Shown here piece by piece: positions 14,586-23,292 of a DNA stretch of 64,000 bases (position 1 is its first letter; every line of letters begins with the position of its first letter). The position numbers and the translations under genes are program-made. Origin of the DNA: Azospirillum sp. (GTDB taxonomy: Bacteria; Pseudomonadota; Alphaproteobacteria; Azospirillales; Azospirillaceae); assembly GCA_027486405.1 (NCBI GenBank), contig JAIXPD010000069.1, forward strand, positions 1-64,000, read 5' to 3'. A model generated the notes under the pieces. The model saw only the letters and a program-made list of their open reading frames with translations. It ran no database searches and had not been told where the DNA came from.

Positions 14586-16187
14586 TCACTTCTTCGACGC
14601 CTTCCAATAGACGTTGCTGTCAAAGCTCGGCCCCCAGACCATGCCGGTCAGGTTGCTGCGCTCCGCCACCACTTCGATCTGCTGGAACATGATGACGAAG
14701 GGCGACTCGGCCAGAACCGTGCGTTGCAGCTCCTGATAGGTCGCGGCGCGCTTGGCCGCGTCGCGCTCGATCACGGCGGCGTTGGTCTTCTTGGTCAGTT
14801 CCGGGATGTCCCAGGCGTTGCGCCAGGACAGCGGCTTGGACTTGGCGGTGTCGCTGTTGTCCGGGTTGGCGGCGAAGGTTTCGGCGTTGGTGTGCGGGTC
14901 CTGGTAATCGGCCCCCCACTGGTAAATGATCATGTCGTGGTTGCGGGCGCGGTACTTGGTCAGCACCTGCTTGCCGTCGCCGGGGATGATCTCGATCTTC
15001 ACCCCGCCGGCGGCGGCGCTGGCCTGGATCGCCTGGGCCATGTCCTGCGTCGGCGTGGTGTTGCGCATGTCGAGCGTCACCGTGAAGCCGTTGGGGTAGC
15101 CCGCCTTGGCCAACAGCTCCTTCGCCTTGGCCGGGTCGTAGCGGTAGGGGGTGTCGTTCAGCGCGCCCAGGAAGCCATCGGGCAGGAAGGTTTGATGGAT
15201 GGTGGCCTGACCGTTCATGATGGTCTTGGCCATGCCCTCGTAATCGACGAGGTACTTCATCGCCTCCCGCACCTCCGGCTTGGCCAGCGCCGGGTTCTTC
15301 TGGTTGAGGCCGACGTACCACAGCGTGCCCTTGGGGGCCTGGACCAACCGCACGGCGCTGTTGGCCTTCAGCGGCTCGAACTGCTCCGGCTTCAGGTTGC
15401 GGGCGACGTCCACGTCACCCTTTTCCAGCAACAGCCGCTGGGTGGCCGGTTCGGCGATGTGGCGGATCAGCACGCGCTTGAGCGCGGGCGCGCCGCGCCA
15501 GTAGTTGGGGTTGGCGTCGAGCGTCAGCAGCTCGCTCGCCTTCCACTGCTTCAACTGGAAGGGGCCGGACCCGGCGGAGTTCAGGCGCAGCCAGGCCGCG
15601 CCGAAATCGCCGTCCTTCTCCTTGCTCTGCACCAGCTTGGAATCGACGACCGACGCCACACCGGCGGTCAGGCAATTCAGCACGAAGGTGGGGGCGTAGA
15701 CCTGTTCGGTGGTGAACACCAGCGTGCGCGGGTCGGTGGCCTTGACCATCTGATCGACGTTGTCGGGCGTCAGACCGAACTGACCCAGGATGAAGGCCGG
15801 ACCCTTGTTCAGCTTCACCGCCCGGCGCAGCGAATAGGCCGCGTCCTCGGCGGTCAGCGGGTTGCCGGAATGGAACTTGATGCCGTCGCGGATTTTGAAG
15901 GTGAAGACCTTGCCGTCGTCCGACACGGTCCAGCTTTCGGCGACCTCGCCGCTGATCTGGCTGACGTCCTTGGGGTTGATGTTGATGAGCCGGTCATAGA
16001 CCTGCGCGCCATATTCGGCGCCGGAGAACTCAAAAATCTCGGCGGGGTCGAGGCCGACGATGTCGTCGAACGCCCACGCCATCACCAGCGAATCCTTGGG
16101 CGTGTCGGCCAGAACCGGCGCGGTCGGCGCAAAAACGGAAAAGGCGATGGCGGCCGCACCGAACAGGCCGTGCTTGAGGCTGGTCAT
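14586..16187 (-). CDS. Peptide/oligopeptide ABC-transporter substrate-binding protein (SBP family 5)
   Basis: Periplasmic DppA/OppA-type binding protein, 533 residues from the ATG at 16187. Signal peptide 1-27 or so (ending APVLA), then the family opening DSLVMAWAFDDIVGLDPAEIFEFSGAEYGAQVYDRL, the FTFKIRDGIKFHSGNPLTAED signature and the C-terminal QWGADYQDPHTNAETF. Ligands of this group are peptides, nickel or glutathione; unknown here. Preceded by GGGAG at normal spacing. No permease or ATPase genes are adjacent, so it is an orphan. Confidence 0.93.
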   Translation of the reverse strand: MTSLKHGLFGAAAIAFSVFAPTAPVLADTPKDSLVMAWAFDDIVGLDPAEIFEFSGAEYGAQVYDRLININPKDVSQISGEVAESWTVSDDGKVFTFKIRDGIKFHSGNPLTAEDAAYSLRRAVKLNKGPAFILGQFGLTPDNVDQMVKATDPRTLVFTTEQVYAPTFVLNCLTAGVASVVDSKLVQSKEKDGDFGAAWLRLNSAGSGPFQLKQWKASELLTLDANPNYWRGAPALKRVLIRHIAEPATQRLLLEKGDVDVARNLKPEQFEPLKANSAVRLVQAPKGTLWYVGLNQKNPALAKPEVREAMKYLVDYEGMAKTIMNGQATIHQTFLPDGFLGALNDTPYRYDPAKAKELLAKAGYPNGFTVTLDMRNTTPTQDMAQAIQASAAAGGVKIEIIPGDGKQVLTKYRARNHDMIIYQWGADYQDPHTNAETFAANPDNSDTAKSKPLSWRNAWDIPELTKKTNAAVIERDAAKRAATYQELQRTVLAESPFVIMFQQIEVVAERSNLTGMVWGPSFDSNVYWKASKK

Positions 16188-16308
16188 CCCTGATGTCTCC
16201 CCGACGGATGTGTGAGCGCACGCAAGGGCGTGGCGGGAAAGCATCCCGCGCGCCTTCACGCCTTGTCAAGCCGGGCAGTGGGAATTTGGGCATGGGCCGA
16301 TGGGCATA

Positions 16309-16327
16309 CGGGGGAATGTTTCCCCCG
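16309..16327 (-). terminator. Hairpin downstream of rlmN
   Basis: CGGGGGAA (16309-16316) pairs with TTCCCCCG (16320-16327) over a 3-nt loop, 16 bp after the rlmN stop. No T-run follows on the minus strand, so termination is probable rather than certain. Confidence 0.55.
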
Positions 16328-16342
16328 TTCCCGGTGCGCGCG

Positions 16343-17509
16343 TCAGGCCAGCTCCGCGTCCTTTTCGGCGATGACCTTGTCGATCGCCGCGCGTTCGGCG
16401 GCGGTCAGGCGCAGGCTCTCGCTCCTCAACTGGCCGCAAGCCGCCATGATGTCCTCGCCGCGCGGGGTGCGGACGGGGCTGGCGTACCCGGCGTTGTTGA
16501 CCAGATCGCCGAACACCTGGATCGCCCGGTCGGTGGAGCGTTCGTAGGGCGCGCCCGGCCAGGGGTTGAAGGGGATCAGGTTGATCTTGGCCGGAACGCC
16601 TTCCAGCAGTTTCACCAGCGCGCGGGCGTCGGCGGGGGTGTCGTTGATGCCCTTCAGCATCACATATTCAAAGGTGATGCGGCGGGCGTTGGACAGTCCG
16701 GGATAGTCGCGACAGGCCGCCATCAGATCCCGCAGCGGGTATTTGCGGTTGATCGGCATGATGATGTCGCGCAGTTCGTCCGTCACCGCGTGCAAGCTGA
16801 CCGCCAGATTGACGTTCAGCTCCTCGCCGCAGCGGCGCATGGCGGGAACGACGCCGGAGGTGGACAGGGTGATGCGCCGCTTGGAGATCGAAATTCCGTC
16901 GCCGTCCATCACGATCTTCAGCGCCTTGGCGACGTTCTCGTAATTGAACAGCGGCTCGCCCATGCCCATCATGACGATGTTGGACAGCATCCGCCCGTCG
17001 GGCGGGGCGGGCCATTCGTCCAGCATGTCGCGGGCCAGCATGACCTGCGCCAGAATTTCGGAGGCGTCGAGGTTGCGCACCAGCCGTTGCGTGCCGGTGT
17101 GGCAAAAGCGGCAGGTCAGCGTGCAGCCGACCTGCGAGGAGACGCAGAGCGTGCCGCGATCCTCTTCGGGGATGTGGACGCTCTCCACCTCCTGCCCGTC
17201 GGGCATCCGCAGCAGCCATTTGCGCGTGCCGTCCGTCGATTTCAGATCCTTCACCACCGTCGGGCGGGCGATGGCGTAGTGATCGGCCATCTTTTCGCGC
17301 ACCGGCTTGGCCAGCGTGGTCATCACCGCGAAATCGGTGGCTCCACGGTGGTAGATCCAGTGCCAAAGCTGGCGTGCCCGGAATTTCTCCAGGCCGATGG
17401 ACAGCATTTCGGCTTCCAGCTCATCGCGGGACAGGCCGACAAGGTTTTTGCGCCCGTCCGCATCGACGGCGGGCAGGGCAAAGGCGTTTGCGTGATTGGA
17501 GGCGCTCAT
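16343..17509 (-). CDS. rlmN: Dual-specificity 23S rRNA/tRNA adenine-C2 methyltransferase RlmN
   Basis: Radical-SAM enzyme methylating A2503 of 23S rRNA and A37 of some tRNAs. 388 residues. The CxxxCxxC cluster is C129-x3-C133-x2-C136 (CTLTCRFC), the glycine motif MMGMGEPLFNYENV follows, and the resolving cysteine is C358 in IMAACGQL. NLIPFNPWPG is characteristic. Alone in its transcription unit as far as seen; ialB lies 88 bp upstream in the same direction. Housekeeping. Confidence 0.98.
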   Translation of the reverse strand: MSASNHANAFALPAVDADGRKNLVGLSRDELEAEMLSIGLEKFRARQLWHWIYHRGATDFAVMTTLAKPVREKMADHYAIARPTVVKDLKSTDGTRKWLLRMPDGQEVESVHIPEEDRGTLCVSSQVGCTLTCRFCHTGTQRLVRNLDASEILAQVMLARDMLDEWPAPPDGRMLSNIVMMGMGEPLFNYENVAKALKIVMDGDGISISKRRITLSTSGVVPAMRRCGEELNVNLAVSLHAVTDELRDIIMPINRKYPLRDLMAACRDYPGLSNARRITFEYVMLKGINDTPADARALVKLLEGVPAKINLIPFNPWPGAPYERSTDRAIQVFGDLVNNAGYASPVRTPRGEDIMAACGQLRSESLRLTAAERAAIDKVIAEKDAELA

Positions 17510-17597
17510 GGCCCCTTAAATAAGGCCATGAGCGGGAAGAGTCAAAAGACCAAGCGACGGCGTCGTGCATTCTCCGCCGTCGGTCGCCCCGAAACCG

Positions 17598-18146
17598 TCA
17601 GCGCTTCACGCCGCAGGCCTGGTTGATGGCGTCATAGGCCTGGGTGACGCCGTCCAGGCTGTAGGTGTCGGTCGTCTTGGTGCCACGGGCGGAGCTGCCC
17701 TTGACCACCATCGGCTTGCCCTTGGCGTCGCGCAGGGCGGCGGTCACGGCCTTGTCGGTTTCGGCGTCGCGCGCCCAGGCGGTTTCACCGTCGGTGAACA
17801 GCTTGAACGGCTTGCCGCCGATGTCCAGCGTGGTTTCGCTGTCCTTCTTGAAGGCGTAACCGGCGATGAAGCTCACCACGTCCAGCGTCTTTTCCGCCGG
17901 GCGATGGGTGATGAGGACATAGACGTCGCCACGCTTGGCCGTCGCCGGTTCCTTCTTCTTCGGCTGGCTGGAGATGTAGCAGACCTTCTTGCCATTCTCT
18001 TCGAAGGCGAAGGCGCTCCAATCCTTGAAGGTGCCGAGAAGACGCGGGTCGGCGGCGCTGGCCGTGGTCGTGGCCGCCGCCGTCAGGGACGCGGCGAGAA
18101 CCAGGACGGCCCCCAGAGGGCGGCGGATGGCGCGGAAGGACAACAT
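17598..18146 (-). CDS. Invasion-associated locus B (IalB) family periplasmic protein
   Basis: 182 residues: signal peptide to about residue 32 (TASAA), then an IalB domain with CYISSQPKKKEP, the GDVYVLITHRP segment, FIAGYAFKKDSETTLDIGGKPFKLFTDGETAWA and a final DAINQACGVKR. IalB-type proteins are very common in alphaproteobacteria, mostly non-pathogens; the biochemical role is unknown despite the name. Two cysteines probably form a disulphide. Monocistronic. Confidence 0.88.
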   Translation of the reverse strand: MLSFRAIRRPLGAVLVLAASLTAAATTTASAADPRLLGTFKDWSAFAFEENGKKVCYISSQPKKKEPATAKRGDVYVLITHRPAEKTLDVVSFIAGYAFKKDSETTLDIGGKPFKLFTDGETAWARDAETDKAVTAALRDAKGKPMVVKGSSARGTKTTDTYSLDGVTQAYDAINQACGVKR

Positions 18147-18491
18147 CGTGTGCGACTGCTCGTTGGTGTTCGGAGGGTCGGGCGGACACTACCGCAAATG
18201 CCGGTGCGTTTCCAAGGGGAGTGGGCGGTGCAAAAAGACACCGTCGCGCGATTTGCACGCCCGACCGGCCTTTTCACACGCGCGGCCTGTCACCCTGGTG
18301 GCGATCCGTGCGGCGGTGGTCTGCGTATCGGGCACAATCATGGCGAAAAAGGGGCGATGGCGAAAAAGGGACAATCCTTAGAATGGGCCAGCGGCGGCAA
18401 AGGGACGCACGCAGGGCAGAGTCGCGCGCGGCAGCGGGGATGCGGGCTGTCCCCGCTTGTGCCAGCACCATTGTTCGCCTTGAATGGGGGC
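18147..18491. other. Intergenic region upstream of the ECF sigma factor, with a two-unit 17-bp repeat
   Basis: 345 bp between the divergent ialB and sigma genes. TCATGGCGAAAAAGGGG (18338-18354) is followed directly by CGATGGCGAAAAAGGGA (18355-18371). The second ATG (18357) is in frame with the sigma factor and would add 45 residues, but the extension is unlike any ECF factor. No convincing TGATCC/TAAGA-type ECF promoter was found. Confidence 0.6.
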
Positions 18492-19064
18492 ATGACCCAG
18501 CCCGCCGCCGCGTCGGCCTTCGCCGCCACCAGCCTGGAGGATCTGCTCGTCGCCGTCGGGCGCGATCAGGACCGGCTGGCCTTTGGCGCGCTGTTCGGCC
18601 ATTTCGCCCCCCGTTTGAAAAGCTATCTGCGCCGGTTGGGCTGCGACTCCGGCGCGGCGGAGGAACTGGTGCAAGAGGTGATGCTGCTGGTGTGGCGGCG
18701 GGCGGAGAGCTTCGACCCGCGCCAGGCGTCGGCCAGCACCTGGATGTTCACCATCGCGCGCAACAAGCGCGTCGATTCGCTGCGGCGGGAGCAACGGCCG
18801 GAGTTCGACCCCAACGACCCGCTGCTGCTGCCGGCACCGGGCGAATCCGCCGACCAGCGGGTGGAGTCGCGGGAATGCAACAGCCGCCTGCGCGCCGCGT
18901 TGAAAACGCTGCCCGCCGAACAAGCGGACTTGCTGCGCATGGCCTATTTCGAGGACAAACCCCACAGCCTGATTTCCGCCGAGCACGGCATCCCACTCGG
19001 CACCGTCAAATCCCGCCTGCGGCTGGCGATGGACCGGCGGCGACGGGCCTTGCGCGACGGATGA
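18492..19064 (+). CDS. ECF sigma factor (RpoE/ChrR-associated type)
   Basis: 190-residue extracytoplasmic-function sigma factor. Region 2 (FGALFGHFAPRLKSYLRRLG, then AEELVQEVMLLVWRRAESFDPRQASASTWMFTIARNKRVDSLRRE) recognises the -10 element; region 4 (LPAEQADLLRMAYFEDKPHSLISAEHGIPLGTVKSRLRLAMDRRRRAL) the -35 element. The ATG at 18492 gives the normal length. The next gene, 68 bp downstream, is a ChrR-type zinc anti-sigma factor, so this is the sigma of a singlet-oxygen or peroxide-stress switch of the Rhodobacter RpoE-ChrR kind. Confidence 0.93.
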   Translation: MTQPAAASAFAATSLEDLLVAVGRDQDRLAFGALFGHFAPRLKSYLRRLGCDSGAAEELVQEVMLLVWRRAESFDPRQASASTWMFTIARNKRVDSLRREQRPEFDPNDPLLLPAPGESADQRVESRECNSRLRAALKTLPAEQADLLRMAYFEDKPHSLISAEHGIPLGTVKSRLRLAMDRRRRALRDG

Positions 19065-19132
19065 GCGGGCGGCGGGGCGGATTGGTGGCGCGGGTTTGTG
19101 GGGCGACGGGCGGTGTCAGGAAGGATCGGGGC

Positions 19133-19813
19133 ATGAGCGGGCCAAGCCATCATCCGGGCGAGGCGGTGTTGATCGACTACGCGGGCGGTGCCCTGTGCGA
19201 AGGGGCCGCGCTGGTCGTCGCCACCCATCTCGCCTTTTGCCCGTGCTGCCGCGACGCGGTGGCCGACCTCGACGCCATCGGCGGTGCCCTGCTGGAGGAT
19301 CTGGAGCCGGAGCCGCTCGCCCCCGGTTGCCTGGACGCCCTGCTGGCCCGCATCGACCGGGACGCGGCGAGGGGAGACGCCGCCCCTCACGCTGATACCC
19401 GTCAGACCGACACCACCGAGACCAACACCACGGATCCGCGCCTGCCCGCCCCGCTGCGCGGCTATCTGCGCGGGCCGCTGGAGCGTCAGCGCTGGCGCTT
19501 CCTGCAACCGGGGATGCGGGGGGTGGATCTGCGCACCGGGGGAACCGCCTCCGTCCGGCTGCTGCGTCTGGCGGGCGGTGTGCGGGTCCCGCGCCACACC
19601 CATGACGGGCTGGAATTGACCGTGGTGCTGGAAGGCGGCTTTTCCGACGCCTTCGGTGCCTTCGGTCCCGGTGACATGGCGGTTGGCGATGCAACCATCG
19701 ACCACAGCCCGCGATCCGACCCGGAAGGCTGCCTGTGTCTGGCCGCCACCATCGGCGCGCTGCGGCTGACCGGCCCGCTTGGCCGCTGGGTCAACCGCGT
19801 CCTCGCTTTTTGA
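19133..19813 (+). CDS. ChrR-family zinc anti-sigma factor
   Basis: 226 residues. The N-terminal zinc anti-sigma domain has HLAFCPCCRDAV (His...Cys-x2-Cys), and the C-terminal cupin has the metal-binding PRHTHDGLELTVVLEGGF and FGPGDMAVGD. In ChrR the N-domain holds the sigma factor inactive and the cupin senses singlet oxygen. A poorly conserved Thr/Asp-rich linker (about 80-105) joins the domains. Same strand as the sigma gene. The gene ends 4 bp from the convergent LysR stop. Confidence 0.92.
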   Translation: MSGPSHHPGEAVLIDYAGGALCEGAALVVATHLAFCPCCRDAVADLDAIGGALLEDLEPEPLAPGCLDALLARIDRDAARGDAAPHADTRQTDTTETNTTDPRLPAPLRGYLRGPLERQRWRFLQPGMRGVDLRTGGTASVRLLRLAGGVRVPRHTHDGLELTVVLEGGFSDAFGAFGPGDMAVGDATIDHSPRSDPEGCLCLAATIGALRLTGPLGRWVNRVLAF

Positions 19814-19817
19814 TTCC

Positions 19818-20720
19818 TCAGCCCAAGGGGGCGCGCGCGAACCAATCGCGCAGGAAGCGGATGCAGGCGCGCAGCCGCCCGGACTGGTCGAGCCGCTGGG
19901 CGTAGAGCGCGGTGACGTCGGCGTCCTGCCGGTAAGCGGGCAGCACATGCACCAATCGCCCGGCGCACAGATCCGCAGCGACATCCCAGATCGAACGCAA
20001 AAACACCCCGTGGCCGTCCACACCCCATTGATGGACGACCTCGCCGTTGTTGGACGACAGGCCGGGCGGCGGCTTCACGCCCTCCACCCCGTTTGGTCCG
20101 GTCAGGCGCCAGACGCCGGACTGGTCGCGCTCGCGGATCACGATGCAGCGGTGGCGGGCCAGATCGGCCAGCGTCTCCGGTGTGCCCGCCGTGGCGAGAT
20201 AGGACGGGGCGGCGCACAGCACCCGCCAATTGCGCGCCAGCGGCTTTGCCAGCAGATTCGGTTCGTGGACGCCGCCGACGCGGATGTCGACGTCGAACCC
20301 TTCCCCCACGATGTCCACCGGGCGGTCCAGCAACTCCAGTTGGATGCCCAGTTCGGGATGAACGCGCATCAGCTCTGACAGGGCCGGGGCCAGCCGGTTG
20401 CGGCCAAAGCCGGTGCTGCTGGCGATGCGCAGGACGCCGCGCGGCTGGTCGTGCGCCCTGGTGATGACGTCCTGCATCTGGCCGACATCGTCCAGGATCT
20501 TCACCGACCATTGATGCAGGGTTTCGCCGTCGTCGGTCAGGCTGATGGCGCGGGTGGTGCGGTGGAACAGCCGGGTGTCCATCGCCGCCTCCAGGATCGC
20601 CACCCGTTTGCTGACCAGCGCGGGCGACACCCCCAGCGCGCGCGCCGCCGCCGCGAAACTGCCCGCGCGCACGATCCGACAGAACAGATCCATGTCCTGC
20701 AAACTCAGCCGATTGTTCAC
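19818..20720 (-). CDS. LysR-family regulator of the D-malate genes (DmlR-like)
   Basis: 300-residue LysR regulator: helix-turn-helix in DMDLFCRIVRAGSFAAAARALGVSPALVSKRVAILE (9-43), effector domain from about 95. Divergent from dmlA with a 90-bp shared spacer, the same arrangement as E. coli dmlR-dmlA, where the regulator activates D-malate utilisation. Sequence class and position both support this; the effector is presumably D-malate. Confidence 0.88.
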   Translation of the reverse strand: MNNRLSLQDMDLFCRIVRAGSFAAAARALGVSPALVSKRVAILEAAMDTRLFHRTTRAISLTDDGETLHQWSVKILDDVGQMQDVITRAHDQPRGVLRIASSTGFGRNRLAPALSELMRVHPELGIQLELLDRPVDIVGEGFDVDIRVGGVHEPNLLAKPLARNWRVLCAAPSYLATAGTPETLADLARHRCIVIRERDQSGVWRLTGPNGVEGVKPPPGLSSNNGEVVHQWGVDGHGVFLRSIWDVAADLCAGRLVHVLPAYRQDADVTALYAQRLDQSGRLRACIRFLRDWFARAPLG

Positions 20721-20797
20721 GATTCGTGAAGTCCTTCTTCAAAACTCGATCCATTGTAAACGAAAAACCGTTGTGGCTACCATCAATCCATCCAAAC

Positions 20798-20813
20798 AAG
20801 GAGGTGTTGAGTG
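20798..20813 (+). promoter_or_regulatory. Strong ribosome binding site fixing the dmlA GTG start
   Basis: AAGGAGGT at 20798-20805 sits 5 bases before GTG 20811. No ATG is available nearby, so the GTG start is well supported. Confidence 0.85.
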
Positions 20814-21890
20814 CCGCAGCACAGAATCGCGGTCATCCCCGGCGACGGCATCGGCGTCGAGGTGATGGCCGAAGGCGTCCGCGCGACCAGGGCCGCCGCC
20901 GCCAAACACGGAATCGATCTGGTGTTTGAAGAGTTCGACTGGTCCTGTGCCGCCTATTACCAGCGCCATGGCCAGATGCTGCCCGACGATTGGTTCGAGC
21001 GGTTGAAACCGTTCGACGCCATCCTGTTCGGCGCGGTCGGCTGGCCGGAGGTGGTCCCGGACCACATTTCGCTGTGGGGGTCGCTGCTCCAGCTCCGCCG
21101 GGGCTTTGACCAGTATGTCAATTTGCGCCCGGTGCGGTTGATGGAGGGAGTTCCCTCGCCGCTGGCCAACCGCAAGCCCGGCGACATCGACATGATGATC
21201 GTCCGGGAAAACACCGAAGGCGAATATTCCTCGGTCGGCGGGCGGATGTTCGAGGGGACCGACCGCGAATGCGTGATGCAGCAGTCAATCTTCACCCGCA
21301 AGGGCGTGGACCGGGTGTTGACCTACGCCTTTGAACTGGCGCGGACGCGCGCGCGCAAGCACGTCACCTCCGCCACCAAATCCAACGGCATCGCCGTCAG
21401 CATGCCCTATTGGGACGAGCGGACGGCGGCGGTGGCCAGCGCCTACCCCGATGTGACGTGGGACAAGCAGCACATCGACATTCTGGCCGCGCGCTTTGTC
21501 CTGCACGCCGACCGGTTTGACGTGGTCGTCGCCTCCAACCTGTTCGGCGACATCCTGTCCGACCTTGGCCCGGCCTGCACCGGGACCATCGGCATCGCGC
21601 CGTCGGCCAATCTGAACCCGGAACGGGCCTTTCCGTCCTTGTTCGAGCCGGTCCACGGCTCCGCCCCCGACATCGCCGGGCAGAACATCGCCAACCCGAT
21701 CGGCATGATCTGGTCGGCGGCGCTGATGCTGGATTTCCTGGGCGACGGAACCGGTGCTTACCGCGCCGCCCACGACGACATCCTGCGCGCCATCGAAACC
21801 ACCCTGCGCGACGGGCCGCGCACCCGCGATCTGGCGGGAACCGCGACCACGACCGAGGTCGGGGCCGCCATCGCCGCCCGCATCGCCTGA
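20811..21890 (+). CDS. dmlA: D-malate / tartrate dehydrogenase (decarboxylating)
   Basis: Isocitrate/isopropylmalate-dehydrogenase-family enzyme, 359 residues. IAVIPGDGIGVEV at the start, GAVGWPEVVPDH and LWGSLLQLRR in the substrate region (the DmlA/TtuC form, unlike LeuB), NLRPVRL, VRENTEGEYSSVGG, and the metal/NAD motif DVVVASNLFGDILSDLGP followed by FEPVHGSAPDIAGQ. It oxidises D-malate to pyruvate and CO2, often also tartrate. Divergent from a LysR regulator and followed by a TRAP binding protein 44 bp on, together forming a D-malate uptake and oxidation unit. GTG start with AAGGAGGT. Confidence 0.93.
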   Translation: MPQHRIAVIPGDGIGVEVMAEGVRATRAAAAKHGIDLVFEEFDWSCAAYYQRHGQMLPDDWFERLKPFDAILFGAVGWPEVVPDHISLWGSLLQLRRGFDQYVNLRPVRLMEGVPSPLANRKPGDIDMMIVRENTEGEYSSVGGRMFEGTDRECVMQQSIFTRKGVDRVLTYAFELARTRARKHVTSATKSNGIAVSMPYWDERTAAVASAYPDVTWDKQHIDILAARFVLHADRFDVVVASNLFGDILSDLGPACTGTIGIAPSANLNPERAFPSLFEPVHGSAPDIAGQNIANPIGMIWSAALMLDFLGDGTGAYRAAHDDILRAIETTLRDGPRTRDLAGTATTTEVGAAIAARIA

Positions 21891-21934
21891 CGCCCGCACA
21901 CCACAAAAACACACCCACAGGGAGGACACACGCC

Positions 21935-22939
21935 ATGACCAAGACGGGCATTCTCACCACGCTGCTGACCGGCGCGCTGCTGCTGGGCGGCAGCGTCACG
22001 GCCTGGGCGCAGACGACGCCGATCACCATCAAGTTCAGCCATGTGGTGGCCGCCGACGCGCCCAAGGGCAAGGCCGCCCTTCAGTTCAAAAAGCTGGCGG
22101 AGGAGCGCAGCAACGGCCGGGTGAAGGTGGAGGTCTACCCCAACAGCCAGCTTTACAAGGACAAGGAGGAGCTGGAGGCGCTGCAACTGGGGGCGGTGCA
22201 GATGCTGGCCCCGACCATCAGCAAATTCGGCCCGCTGGGCGTGCGCGAGTTCGAGGTGCTGGACCTGCCCTATCTGTTCAAGGACATGGCGGAGGCCAAA
22301 AAAATCACCCAGGGGCCGGTCGGCCGTGACCTGCTGGCCAAGCTGGAGCCGAAGGGCATCGTCGGGTTGGCCTTTTGGGACAATTCCTTCAAGCAGATGA
22401 CGGCGAACACGCCGATGAAGACCCCCGCCGATTTCAAGGGGCTGAAGCTGCGCATCCAATCGTCCAAGGTGCTGGACGCGCAAATGCGCCAGATCGGCGC
22501 GCTGCCGCAAGTCATGGCCTTTTCCGAAGTTTATCAAGCCCTGCAAACCGGCGTGGTCGATGGGCAGGAAAACCCGATCACCAACATCTACACCCAGAAA
22601 TTCCACGAGGTGCAAAAGCACATGACGCTGACCAACCACGGCTATCACGCCTATGTGGTCATCGTGAACAAGACGTTCTGGGGTGGTCTGCCCGCCGATG
22701 TTCAGGCCATCCTGACCAGCGCCATGGTCGACTCCTCCGCCTATTTCACCGATCTGGCGGCCAAGGACGACGACGAGGCGCTGGATGCCATCCGCCAATC
22801 CGGCAAAACCGCCATCCACACCCCCACCGCCGAGGAATTGGCCGCCCTGCGCACCGCCCTGCTGCCGCTCCACGACAAGATGAAGGACCGCTACGGCGAC
22901 GCCGTGCTGACCGCCATCAACCGCGCCCTGGGCCGCTGA
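21935..22939 (+). CDS. TRAP-transporter dicarboxylate-binding protein (DctP family)
   Basis: Periplasmic binding subunit, 334 residues, with signal peptide ending VTAWAQ (about 25). Family marks: IKFSHVVAADAPKGKAALQFKKLAEERS, SQLYKDKEELEALQLGAVQM, and GLKLRIQSSKVLDAQMRQIGALPQVMAFSEVYQALQTGVVDGQENPITN, which contains the ligand arginine. The dmlA context makes malate or a related C4 acid the likely ligand. No DctQ or DctM membrane subunits follow; a MITE copy begins 22 bp after the stop and the next gene is cobT. It must use membrane subunits encoded elsewhere, or these were lost. Confidence 0.93.
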   Translation: MTKTGILTTLLTGALLLGGSVTAWAQTTPITIKFSHVVAADAPKGKAALQFKKLAEERSNGRVKVEVYPNSQLYKDKEELEALQLGAVQMLAPTISKFGPLGVREFEVLDLPYLFKDMAEAKKITQGPVGRDLLAKLEPKGIVGLAFWDNSFKQMTANTPMKTPADFKGLKLRIQSSKVLDAQMRQIGALPQVMAFSEVYQALQTGVVDGQENPITNIYTQKFHEVQKHMTLTNHGYHAYVVIVNKTFWGGLPADVQAILTSAMVDSSAYFTDLAAKDDDEALDAIRQSGKTAIHTPTAEELAALRTALLPLHDKMKDRYGDAVLTAINRALGR

Positions 22940-22951
22940 TCCTGGCCGTGG

Positions 22952-23218
22952 TTCATCGACCCAGGGCAATCGCTTGAAGCACCGTGCACCCGGTCAAAAC
23001 AAGAATGGACACGAATTTCACGGATTTCTTCACGGATTTCGCGGAAGGCACCCCAGAGCTGCCCTGCTTGCGATCTTGCGGCAAACCTCATGGCGGAGCG
23101 CAGGAGGCAATTGGAGTCGAAAATCCGTGTAATCCTTCCTTTTGTCCGTGAAATCCGCGTCCATTCTTGTTTGCGTGACGATGAGCGTTCGTTCAAGCGA
23201 TTGCCCTGTTCATCGACC
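22952..23218. mobile_element. MITE-like element copy B (22962-23208) with exact 10-bp target duplication
   Basis: 247 bp from CAGGGCAATCGCTTGAAGCA to TTCAAGCGATTGCCCTG. TTCATCGACC is repeated exactly on both sides (22952-22961 and 23209-23218). The interior has a foldback: ACAAGAATGGACACGAATTT on the left pairs with AAATCCGCGTCCATTCTTGT-like sequence on the right, plus repeated TTTCACGGATTT. No coding capacity beyond chance frames. It lies between dctP and cobT. Confidence 0.9.
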
Positions 23219-23292
23219 GGACGCTTTGACTTGGGGGGCGGATGGGTGCAAGGTCGCGCCGAATTTCCGTGCTTTCGTCAGGATCCAACCCC

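Noticed and set aside
18357..18491. A 45-codon N-terminal extension of the ECF sigma factor
   Set aside because: The frame is open from ATG 18357, but the extension is low-complexity and the protein from 18492 already has the full sigma-2/sigma-4 length.
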